A DNA stretch of 54,139 bases from Rhodospirillales bacterium. Its GTDB lineage: Bacteria; Pseudomonadota; Alphaproteobacteria; Rhodospirillales; Magnetospirillaceae. The position numbers and the translations under genes are program-made. Below the pieces are notes generated by a model. It saw only the letters and a program-made list of their open reading frames with translations. It ran no database searches and was not told the origin of the DNA. The stretch lies in NCBI GenBank assembly GCA_019455065.1, contig JACFNC010000022.1:1-54139 (forward strand), read 5' to 3'. Positions 39,455 to 49,600 of the stretch are shown piece by piece (positions within the stretch are counted from its first letter, which is position 1; each line of letters begins with the position of its first letter).

Positions 39455-40470
39455 TGCGCATCCTCGTCACCGGCGCCAACGGCTTCGTCGGGCGCGCCCT
39501 GTGCGCGGTGCTCGCCGAGCGCGGCCATCTGGTGGTGGCCGTCGTCCGCCCCGGACGTGCGGCGCCGACGCGGACCGAGGCGGCCGTGGTCGGCGACCTC
39601 GACGGCGATACCGACTGGTCGAAGGCTCTGCACGGGGTGGACGCGGTCGTCCATCTGGCGGCCCGCGTTCACGTCATGCGGGACGAGGCCGACGACCCCC
39701 TGGCCGAGTTCCGCCGGGTGAACGTCGCCGGTACCCGCCGGCTGGCGGAGCAGGCGGCCGCCGCCGGGGTGCGGCGGCTGGTGTTCGTCAGCTCGGTCAA
39801 GGTCAACGGCGACAACAGCCCGGGCCGCCCGTTCACCGATGCCGACCCGCCGACGCCACCCGACGCCTATGGGCTGTCCAAGCACGAAGCCGAGATGGCA
39901 TTGGCCGCCGTCGCCGCGGCCACCGGGCTGGAGACGGTGGTGGTGCGTCCGCCGCTGGTCTACGGACCCGGCGCGGCCGGCAATTTCCGGGTGCTGCTCG
40001 ATGCCGTACGGCGCGGCCTGCCGCTGCCGCTGGCTACGGTGCGGAACCGTCGCAGCCTGGTCTTCGTCGGCAACCTCGTCGACGCCCTCGCGCTGTGCGC
40101 CGAGCACCCGGCGGCAGCCGGCCGAACCTTTTTCGTGCGCGACGGCGAGGACGTGTCGACCGCGCAACTCTTCCGGCTACTGGCCCGGGCGCTGGGTCGC
40201 CCCGCCAGGCTGTGGCCTTTGCCGCCCGCCCTGTTGCGCGCCGCCGCCACCCTTCTCGGGCGAACGGCGGCAGCGGACCGCGTGCTGGGCTCGCTGCAGG
40301 TCGACGACGGCGCGCTGCGCCTGTCCCTGGGCTGGCGGCCGCCGTTCACCCTGGCCGAGGGGCTGGCGTTGACGGTGAGCGGCCAACCAGCGCCAGATTC
40401 ACCGCGGCCGCCAGCCACCCCGTCGCCAGCCACCAGTTCTGCCACACACCGTAGCTCATCAGGGCGATGA
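39454..40470 (+). CDS. NAD-dependent sugar reductase/epimerase, WbpV/WreQ-like
   Basis: A 338-residue extended SDR protein: NAD motif VTGANGFVGRALCAVLAERG, VHLAARVHVM, the Ser of VSSVKVNGDNSPGRPF and Y139-GLSK143. These, with RPPLVYGPGAAGNFRVLLDAVRRGLPLPL, match WbpV/WreQ proteins that reduce the 4-keto intermediate to UDP-N-acetylquinovosamine (or make UDP-FucNAc). Similarity ends near residue 308; the last about 30 Ser/Pro-rich residues are encoded antisense over the O-antigen ligase gene (125-bp overlap) and probably arose by loss of the original stop. Last gene of the overlapping plus-strand operon. Confidence 0.87.
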   Translation: MRILVTGANGFVGRALCAVLAERGHLVVAVVRPGRAAPTRTEAAVVGDLDGDTDWSKALHGVDAVVHLAARVHVMRDEADDPLAEFRRVNVAGTRRLAEQAAAAGVRRLVFVSSVKVNGDNSPGRPFTDADPPTPPDAYGLSKHEAEMALAAVAAATGLETVVVRPPLVYGPGAAGNFRVLLDAVRRGLPLPLATVRNRRSLVFVGNLVDALALCAEHPAAAGRTFFVRDGEDVSTAQLFRLLARALGRPARLWPLPPALLRAAATLLGRTAAADRVLGSLQVDDGALRLSLGWRPPFTLAEGLALTVSGQPAPDSPRPPATPSPATSSATHRSSSGR

Positions 40471-41587
40471 ACAGGAAGGTGGCGAGGCTGGCGGCGAGAA
40501 ACGCGCGGCGCACCGGATCGCCGGCGGTCGCCCGCCGCAGCGCCGTGACGACGCCGGTCAATATGAGGATCGCTCCGGCGAGACCGACCGCGCCGAGTTC
40601 CAGCCACACCTGGAGAACCAGGTTGTGGGGATGGAGCGGCATGGCGACCCACGGGAAATCGACGAGCTTGGGCTGTCCGGCGCCGATATGGCGGGCCGCC
40701 TCGAACCCCGCGCCGCGCAAGGGATGCTCCGCGATCAGGCTCGAGGTGAACTCCCAGATGCCGACCCGGTGCTTCCACGACATCGGCAGCGCCCCGTCGC
40801 GCACCATGTCGAGGGTGAGAAACTGCCCCGAGATCACCGGCGCGGCCAGGGCATAGGCCACGAAAGCCGCCAACAGCACCGTCGGGCCGCGCCGGGGAAA
40901 GGTTCGCACCACGGCCAGGACGAGGGCGCCCGCCACGAGGGCGACGAAGCTCGCGAACATCGGCAGGTAGAGAAGGACCCCCGCCGCCGCCGCCAGGAAC
41001 AGGCCGGCGACGCGCCGGCCGTAGCGGACGCCGAGGCCGTAGGTGGCGGGCCAGACCAGGGGCGCGAAGATGGCCGAGGCGCGGTTGAGCGCGTCCAGGG
41101 TGGGCGCGGGGAAGTCCCGGACGTATTGCGACAGCCGGCCGCCGACGAGCGACTCGGCGACGAGCAGGGCAAGCATCGCACCGGCCATGAGAAGCGCCGC
41201 GCCGCCCACCCGGCGCCGGGCTTCGTCGGACAGGCCGGCGACCGCCGCCAGGACCAGGAGCCCCGCCGCCGTCAGCGCCGCCAGCCGCAGCGCCGGAACG
41301 AGCGCCGACCCCGGCGCCCAGGCGGCGCTGACCAGGGCCCAGGCCAGCAGCAGGGCCAGTCCGCCGGAGAAGGCCGGAGGAAGGCCGGCGAGCCGGGCGG
41401 CGAGCGCATGCCGGCCCGGCATCGCCAACAGGGCGGCGAGCCCGAGCACCACCACCGTACCGTTGCTGGCGAACACGGCAACCGGGGCCAGCAGCAGGAA
41501 CCCCCCGGCAAGCACCCGGGTCTGCCGAGCGCCGTCGTATCCGGGGACTCCGAGCCGGCCGCCCGCCGGCGGAGTGAAGATGGCCAT
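40346..41587 (-). CDS. O-antigen ligase/polymerase family membrane protein (WaaL/Wzy_C)
   Basis: A 413-residue protein with about 10-12 transmembrane helices and a large periplasmic loop in the C-terminal half: WKHRVGIWEFTSSLIAEHPLRGAGFEAAR and MPLHPHNLVLQVWLELGAVG, the Wzy_C/WaaL signature with the conserved His and Asn. It either ligates undecaprenyl-linked glycan to lipid A-core or polymerises repeat units; sequence alone does not separate the two. ATG at 41587 is used; a longer upstream frame is antisense and unconserved. It is the only minus-strand gene of the locus and its 3' end overlaps the WbpV-like gene by 125 bp. Confidence 0.87.
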   Translation of the reverse strand: MAIFTPPAGGRLGVPGYDGARQTRVLAGGFLLLAPVAVFASNGTVVVLGLAALLAMPGRHALAARLAGLPPAFSGGLALLLAWALVSAAWAPGSALVPALRLAALTAAGLLVLAAVAGLSDEARRRVGGAALLMAGAMLALLVAESLVGGRLSQYVRDFPAPTLDALNRASAIFAPLVWPATYGLGVRYGRRVAGLFLAAAAGVLLYLPMFASFVALVAGALVLAVVRTFPRRGPTVLLAAFVAYALAAPVISGQFLTLDMVRDGALPMSWKHRVGIWEFTSSLIAEHPLRGAGFEAARHIGAGQPKLVDFPWVAMPLHPHNLVLQVWLELGAVGLAGAILILTGVVTALRRATAGDPVRRAFLAASLATFLFIALMSYGVWQNWWLATGWLAAAVNLALVGRSPSTPAPRPG

Positions 41588-41750
41588 GTCGTCAGGGTGT
41601 CGCCGTTGAGGGTCGTCCTTTATCGACCATTCCGCCGGCCGCGGCAACGCTTCGCCTGAAACGCGAACTCGATCCGGCCTGCCTGCCAAAAAACCGTGGC
41701 ACCCCTGCGCCGATTTGCTAAATAGGGCCCGTGCATTCCTTGGACCTCCG

Positions 41751-43661
41751 ATGAAGCTCGGGCCATTGACCCTGTCGCGCGCCGCCGTGGTGTTCGTCCA
41801 CGATGTGCTGATGGCGCCGCTTTCGTTCCTGTTGTCGCTGTATCTGCGGCTCGGCGGGCAGGCAGCGAGCTTTTTTCCGCCCGCCGATCTGGCGCTGATC
41901 CTCGCCCTGTTCGCGCTGCTCGCCGGACTCATTTTTCCGTGGCAGCGCCTCCACCGCATGGCGTGGCGGTTCACCTCGCTGGCCGATCTCACCGCGATCG
42001 TGCGCGCCGTCACGTTGCTGCTGCTGGTGTTCCTGCCGCTGATGTTCCTGCTGACCCGTCTGGAACTGATGCCGCGCTCGGTGCTGGTCATCAACTGGTT
42101 CACCATGGTCGCCCTGCTGGGGGGGCCGCGGGTCTTGTACCGCCTGGCCAAGGACCGCGACGCCGATCAGCGCATCCGGCACGAGACGCGGGAGCCGGTG
42201 CTGCTGGTCGGCCAGCGCGATGCCGCCGCGCTGTTCGTGCAGGCGGCGCGGCGGGGCGTCGCCGGACCCTACCGGGTGCTCGGGATTCTTTCCGATCATG
42301 CCTCGCATGTCGGCCGCGAGATCCAGGGGGTCGCGGTCCTGGGAACGGTCGCGGACCTGGACGCCGCGGTTTCGCGGCTGGCGGCGGCAGGCGAGCCGCC
42401 CCGTCATCTGGTGGCGGTGGGCGAGGGCGGCGACCTGCGCGCCCTGTTCGACGCCGCCGACCGGCTGGGCATGACGCTCCTGCGCATGCCGCGGCCCGTC
42501 GAGATCCAGCGCGGCGGCCGGCCCGACCCCCGGCCGATTCGCCTCGAGGACCTGCTGGGGCGGCCGCAGGCCAATCTCGACCGCGCCAGCATGCGGACCA
42601 TGATCGAGGGGCGGCGCGTGCTGGTCACAGGGGCCGGCGGCAGCATCGGCTCGGAACTGGTGCGCCAGGTGGCGGATTTCGGCCCCGCCGAACTGGTGCT
42701 GACCGAAAACAGCGAATTCGCCCTCTACACCATCGACCGCGAGATGGCCGAGCGCTTTCCGCGGCAGGCTCGCCGCTCGCTGATCGCGGACGTCCGCGAC
42801 GAGGTGCGCGTGCGGACGCTGTTCGATGAGGTCCGCCCCGATCTGGTGTTCCACGCCGCCGCGTTGAAACACGTCCCGATCGTCGAGGAGAACCCCCTGG
42901 AGGGCATCCTCACCAACGCCGTCGGCACCCGGATCGTCGCCGACGCCTGCCGGGCCAGCGGCGTTCAGGCGATGGTGCTGATCTCCACCGACAAGGTCGT
43001 CAACCCGACCAGCGTCATGGGCGCCACCAAGCGGGTCGCCGAAAGCTATTGCCAGGCGCTCGACCTCGCCACCCGCGCCGCCGGCGGCACCCGCTTCATC
43101 ACCGTGCGCTTCGGCAACGTGCTCGGCTCCACCGGATCGGTGGTGCCCCTGTTCGAGCGCCAGTTGAAGGCGGGTGGGCCGCTGACCGTGACCCATCCCG
43201 ACGTCGTGCGCTATTTCATGACCATCCACGAGGCGGTGGAGCTGGTCCTCCAGGCCTCGGCCATCGGCCTCGCCGACACCGGCTGGCTGGGCAAGATCTT
43301 CGTCCTCGACATGGGCGCGCCGGTGCGCATCGCCGACCTCGCCCGCCAGATGATCCGCCTCGCCGGCCTGCGCGTCGAGGACGTCGGCATCGAGTTCACC
43401 GGACTGCGGCCCGGCGAGAAGCTGTACGAGGAGATCTTCCACGGCGCCGAACCGCCGCTGCGCACCCGGCACGACGGGTTGCTCGTCGCCGCCCCGCGGC
43501 CGGTGGACGCCGGCTTCCTCGCGGACGCCTTCGACGATCTGATGGCGGCCGGCAAGGCGGGCGACGAGGCCGCCGCCCTGGCCGTGCTGCGCCGCCTCGT
43601 TCCCGAATACCAGCCACCCGGCCCGGCCAACGACGCCGCCGCGCCGGTCACCGCACCATGA
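41751..43661 (+). CDS. Membrane-bound nucleotide-sugar 4,6-dehydratase (CapD/WbpM/PglF-like)
   Basis: A 636-residue protein: four N-terminal transmembrane helices (about 10-130), a first Rossmann-like CoA-binding region ([18 protein letters not shown]), then the SDR domain with G294[10 protein letters not shown], [35 protein letters not shown] and [12 protein letters not shown]423-GATK427. Met instead of Tyr before the catalytic Lys is normal for this inverting/retaining dehydratase subgroup. It converts UDP-GlcNAc to the 4-keto-6-deoxy sugar, precursor of QuiNAc, FucNAc or bacillosamine. The ATG at 41751 lacks a clear ribosome binding site; a TTG at 41715 is an alternative. A GCTAAATAG element lies upstream. 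purH begins 28 bp later. Confidence 0.93.
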   Translation: MKLGPLTLSRAAVVFVHDVLMAPLSFLLSLYLRLGGQAASFFPPADLALILALFALLAGLIFPWQRLHRMAWRFTSLADLTAIVRAVTLLLLVFLPLMFLLTRLELMPRSVLVINWFTMVALLGGPRVLYRLAKDRDADQRIRHETREPVLLVGQRDAAALFVQAARRGVAGPYRVLGILSDHASHVGREIQGVAVLGTVADLDAAVSRLAAAGEPPRHLVAVGEGGDLRALFDAADRLGMTLLRMPRPVEIQRGGRPDPRPIRLEDLLGRPQANLDRASMRTMIEGRRVLVTGAGGSIGSELVRQVADFGPAELVLTENSEFALYTIDREMAERFPRQARRSLIADVRDEVRVRTLFDEVRPDLVFHAAALKHVPIVEENPLEGILTNAVGTRIVADACRASGVQAMVLISTDKVVNPTSVMGATKRVAESYCQALDLATRAAGGTRFITVRFGNVLGSTGSVVPLFERQLKAGGPLTVTHPDVVRYFMTIHEAVELVLQASAIGLADTGWLGKIFVLDMGAPVRIADLARQMIRLAGLRVEDVGIEFTGLRPGEKLYEEIFHGAEPPLRTRHDGLLVAAPRPVDAGFLADAFDDLMAAGKAGDEAAALAVLRRLVPEYQPPGPANDAAAPVTAP

Positions 43662-43689
43662 TTCCGATCGCACAGCAGAGAGAACAGCC

Positions 43690-45273
<1,584 letters not shown>

Positions 45274-45327
45274 GTTGGAAAAAGGTCGACCACCAAGGCA
45301 CCAGGAGCGCCAGAAAAATTCACCGAG

Positions 45328-46605
45328 TCACTTGCCGCGGCCCGGCACCTTTACCGGCAGCAGCAGCAGCAGGCCGGCCAGCAGGAAGGCGATGATCGTG
45401 GCCATGCCGGCGCGCTGGCTGTCGGCGGCCAGGGTGACCCAGCCCAGCACCGCCGGGCCGAGAAAGGCGGTGATCTTGCCGGACAGGGCGAACAGCCCGA
45501 ACATCTCGGTGCGCAGCGCCTCGGGCGCCAGATGCGCCATCAGCGAGCGGCTGGCCGACTGCGCCGGGCCGACGAACAGGCCGAGCGGCAGACCGAGCAG
45601 CCAGAACCACAGCCGGCTCTCGACCACAAGCAGGGCCGAGCCGAAGACGATCAGCCCTACGAGAGCAATCACGATGGTCGGCTTGGCGCCGATGCGGTCG
45701 TCGACCCAGCCGAAGGCCGCCGCCCCCAGCCCGGCGGTGACGTTCATTGCGATTCCGAACTGAATGACCTCGGCCAAACTCATGCCGAAGGTGCCGGCGG
45801 CGTAGATGCCGCCGAAGGCGAACAGGGTGTTGAGGCCATCGATGAACAGCATGCGCGCCAGCAGGAAGTGCATGATGGTGCGGTAGCGCCGGATGTTGGC
45901 CAAGGTGGCGGCGAGGGCGCGCAGTCCGTTGGCGACGACGAGGCGGAACGGCAGGCCGGAGGGCGCGCGGTCGGGCGTGAACAGGAACAGGGGCAGGGCG
46001 AACAGGGCGAACCACGCGGCGACCAGCAGCGAGGTGGCGCGGACATGCTCGGCCTGATCGGGGTCAAGGCCGAAGGGCGGCGGCTTGGCCTGGACGAACA
46101 CGAACAGCGAGATGGCGAGGCAGGTCAGCCCCCCGGCATAGCCGATGCCCCAGCCCCAGCCCGACCAGCGGCCGTAGTGGTCGCGGTCGGCGAGGTCGGG
46201 CAGCATGGCGTTGTAGAAGACGTTGCCGAGTTCCGCCCCCACCGAGGCGACGACCACCAGGGCCAGGGCCAGCGGCACCGCCGCCGGGTCGGGCACGACG
46301 AACCACAGCCCCGCGGTGCAGGCCACGCACAGCGCGGTGAAGGCGCCGAGCCACGGCTTTCGCCGCCCCCCCTGGTCGGCGGCGGCGCCGAGAACGGGGC
46401 TGGCGAGGGCGACGATCAGCCCCGCCATGGCCATCGCCTGCCCCCACAGCGCGGTGCCGAGCTCGGGCGTGGGCGCCACCGCCTTGGTGAAATAGGCGCC
46501 GAAGACGAAGGTGGTGATGACCGTGGGAAAGCCGGAATTGGCCCAGTCGAAGGCGGCCCACGCCCACAGGCCGCGGCGGTCGACGGTCGAAGCATGGCCG
46601 GTCAT
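45328..46605 (-). CDS. MFS transporter, UMF1/Atg22-like
   Basis: A 425-residue 12-helix transporter. AWAAFDWANSGFPTVITTFVFGAYFTKAVAP at the N-terminus, SPVLGAAADQGGRRKPWL in the helix 2-3 loop, NVFYNAMLPDLADRDHYGRWSGWGWGIGYAGGL, and the late QSASRSLMAHLAPE are the signature of the UMF1/Atg22 branch of MFS permeases. The substrate is unknown; yeast Atg22 exports amino acids from the vacuole. It sits alone between purH and the glutamate dehydrogenase gene, whose stop lies 68 bp away on the same strand. Confidence 0.87.
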   Translation of the reverse strand: MTGHASTVDRRGLWAWAAFDWANSGFPTVITTFVFGAYFTKAVAPTPELGTALWGQAMAMAGLIVALASPVLGAAADQGGRRKPWLGAFTALCVACTAGLWFVVPDPAAVPLALALVVVASVGAELGNVFYNAMLPDLADRDHYGRWSGWGWGIGYAGGLTCLAISLFVFVQAKPPPFGLDPDQAEHVRATSLLVAAWFALFALPLFLFTPDRAPSGLPFRLVVANGLRALAATLANIRRYRTIMHFLLARMLFIDGLNTLFAFGGIYAAGTFGMSLAEVIQFGIAMNVTAGLGAAAFGWVDDRIGAKPTIVIALVGLIVFGSALLVVESRLWFWLLGLPLGLFVGPAQSASRSLMAHLAPEALRTEMFGLFALSGKITAFLGPAVLGWVTLAADSQRAGMATIIAFLLAGLLLLLPVKVPGRGK

Positions 46606-46673
46606 GGCGCCCCCCGCGGCCCGAAATCGCTGCCGACGAGGCTAAGGCCTGCGCGGACCGCCCTCAAGGGCCT

Positions 46674-49600
46674 TCAGGCATCGGCCAGACTGCGCAGCTG
46701 CCGGTTGGCGACGGTGAGAATCGCGAGATCGGCGGTGCCGACGGCGCGCAGCTCGGCAAGCAGCTGATCGGTGCGCTCGACCGCCGGACGGTTGGCCTCG
46801 ATCCAGCCGGCGATGGCCGTCTGCGCGTCGTCGGCACCGCCGTCGGCCTGGGCGATGCGGATCGTGAGCTCGCGCTGCAGCGCGTGCAGGTCATCGATGA
46901 CCGCGCCCACCGCCATCTTCAGCCAGTGCCCGTTGCCGGCGGCGACGCCGACGCGGTCGGCGGCGGTCCGTAACCATCCCAGCCCGAACCGCGCGCCGAC
47001 GTCGAAATAAAGCTTGGCGGCCGGTTCGACGGCGAGCCCGGTGCGGGCGCCGATGCGGGCGATGTCGTTGGCGGCGGCGAGAACGATGGTGCGGGCGACG
47101 CGCCGCGCCAGATCCTCGGGCACGCCCTGGGCCTGCATCTCGGCGGCGTGCGCGGTGACGATGGCGGCCGTATCGGGCGGGACCACGCGGTCGAGGCCGT
47201 CACGCAATGCGGCGACTTGCGGTTCGAGCTCCGCCCGCGCCGTGCCGATGTCGAGGGGACGCGGCCCGTATCGCAGCAGCCACAGGGTGCAGCGGAAGAC
47301 CAGGCGGTTGGCCTCCATCAGCATGGCCGTCTGCACCGCCGCCGGCACCTGGTTGTCGAGGACCTCGACCGCCTGCCACAGTTCGCGCAGCCCGAAGGCG
47401 TCGCGCACCACCAGATAGGCGCGGGCCACGTCGACCGGCGACGCCCCGGCCCGTTCCGCCAGCTCGCTGACGAAGGTTCCGCCGACGCGGTTGATCATGC
47501 TGTTCGTGGTCTGGGTGGCGACGATTTCGCGGCGCAGGCGATGCGCGGCCATGCCGGCTGCCTCGCCCTGCAGGGCGGAGGGGAAGTAGCGCACCAGCTC
47601 CTCGACCAGGAAGGGATGGTCGGGCAGGTCGCTGTTGAGCAGGTGATCGTAGAGCCAGATCTTGCCGTAGGCGAGAAGGACGGCGATCTCGGGGCGGGTG
47701 AGGCCGCGCTTGGCGGCGGCCCGCTCGGCCAGCGCCTCGTCGTCGGGCAGGTATTCGACGCTCCGGTTCAGTCCGCCGGTCTTTTCAAGAAGTCGCATCA
47801 AGCGGTCGTGATGGTCGAGCATGCTCGGCGCCTGCGCCTCGATCAGCGTTATCGCCTGGGTCTGCAGGTAGTTGTCGCGCAGAACCAGGGCCGCGACCTC
47901 ATCGGTCATCGCGGTCAGCAACTCGTTGCGCTGCTTGGTCGTCATGTCGCCGTCGGCGACCTTGGCGTCGAGCAGGATCTTGATGTTGACCTCGTGGTCC
48001 GAGGTGTCGACGCCGGCCGAGTTGTCGATGGCGTCGCTGTTGATGCGGCCGCCGGCGAGGGCGTACTCGATGCGCCCGAGCTGGGTGACGGCGAGGTTGG
48101 CGCCCTCGCCCACCACCCGGCAGCGGAGTTGCGCGGCATCGACGCGCAGCAGGTCGTTGGCGCGGTCGCCCACCGCCGCCTGGGTCTCGTCGGCGGCCTT
48201 GACGTAGGTGCCGATGCCCCCGAACCATAACAGGTCGACCTCGGCGCGCAGCAGGGCGCGGACGAGTTCGTGCGGCTTGACCGTCTCCTGGGCGATGCCG
48301 AAACGGGCCCGCGCCTCGGGGCTGAGGGCGATCGATTTGGCGTCGCGCCGGTACACGCCGCCCCCCTTGGACAGCAGCGCCGGATCGTAGTCGGACCACT
48401 GCGAGCGGGGCAGCCCGAACAGGCGCCTGCGTTCGCCGAACGAAATCTCGGGATCTGGGTCGGGATCGACGAAAATGTGAAGATGGTTGAAGGCGCCGAC
48501 GAGCCGGATGTGCGGCGACTGCAGCATGCCGTTGCCGAACACGTCGCCCGACATGTCGCCGACCCCGACCACGGTGAAGTCCTCGGCCTGGACGTCGCGC
48601 CCGATCTCGCGGAAGTGGCGCTTGACCGCCTCCCAAGCCCCGCGCGCGGTGATGCCCATCGCCTTGTGGTCGTAGCCCTGGCTGCCGCCCGAGGCAAAGG
48701 CGTCCCCCAACCAGAAGCCGTAGTCGAGCGATACCGCGTTGGCGATGTCCGAAAAACTCGCGGTGCCCTTGTCGGCGGCCACCACCAGATAGGGATCGTC
48801 CTCGTCGCGGCGCACCACATCGGGCGGCGGCATCATCGCGCCGGCGCGCAGATTGTCGGTGATGTCGAGCAGCCCGCGCATCATCATGCGGTAGCATTCG
48901 ACCCCTTCGGCCAGCAGCGCCTCGCGCCCGCCGTCGGCGGGCGGCCGCTTGACGACGAAGCCGCCCTTCGCGCCGACCGGGATGATCACCGCGTTCTTCA
49001 CCATCTGGGCCTTCATCAGCCCCAGGACCTCGGTGCGGAAGTCCTCGCGGCGGTCGGACCAGCGGATGCCGCCACGCGCGACCCGCCCGCCGCGCAGATG
49101 CACGGCCTCGACGCGGGGCGAGTAGACGAACGTCTCGACCCACGGCGTGGGCAGGGGAAGATCCTCGATGGCGCGGCTGTCGAGTTTCAGCGACAGATAG
49201 GGCTTGAAGCCTCCCTCGGCGTCGGTCTGGAAGAAATTGGTGCGCAGGGTGGCGACGATGAGGTTGAGGAATCGCCGCAGGATGCGGTCGTCGTCGGCGC
49301 TGGCCACGGCATCCAGGGCCTTGTCGATGGCGATTAGGGCGGCGGCCTCGGCATCGCGTTCGGCGCGCGGGTCGAACTGGGCGTGGAAGAGCCGGACGAG
49401 CAATTCGACGACCGCGGGGTTGTCGGCGCAGACCTGCTCCATGTAGCTCTGGCTGAACATGGTTCCGGTCTGCCGGAGGTATTTGGCATAGGCCCGGAGC
49501 ACCATCACGTCACGCCAGCCAAGGCCGGCCAGCAACACCAGGCGATTGAAGCCGTCGTCCTCGGCCTCGCCGTGCCAGACGCGCAGGAACGCCTCCTGGA

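Noticed and set aside
45274-45327. ACCACCAAGGCACCAGGAGCGCC segment between purH and the MFS gene, resembling a common intergenic repeat, and a search there for a terminator
   Set aside because: Only a short partial match and a weak stem; no second copy in the window.
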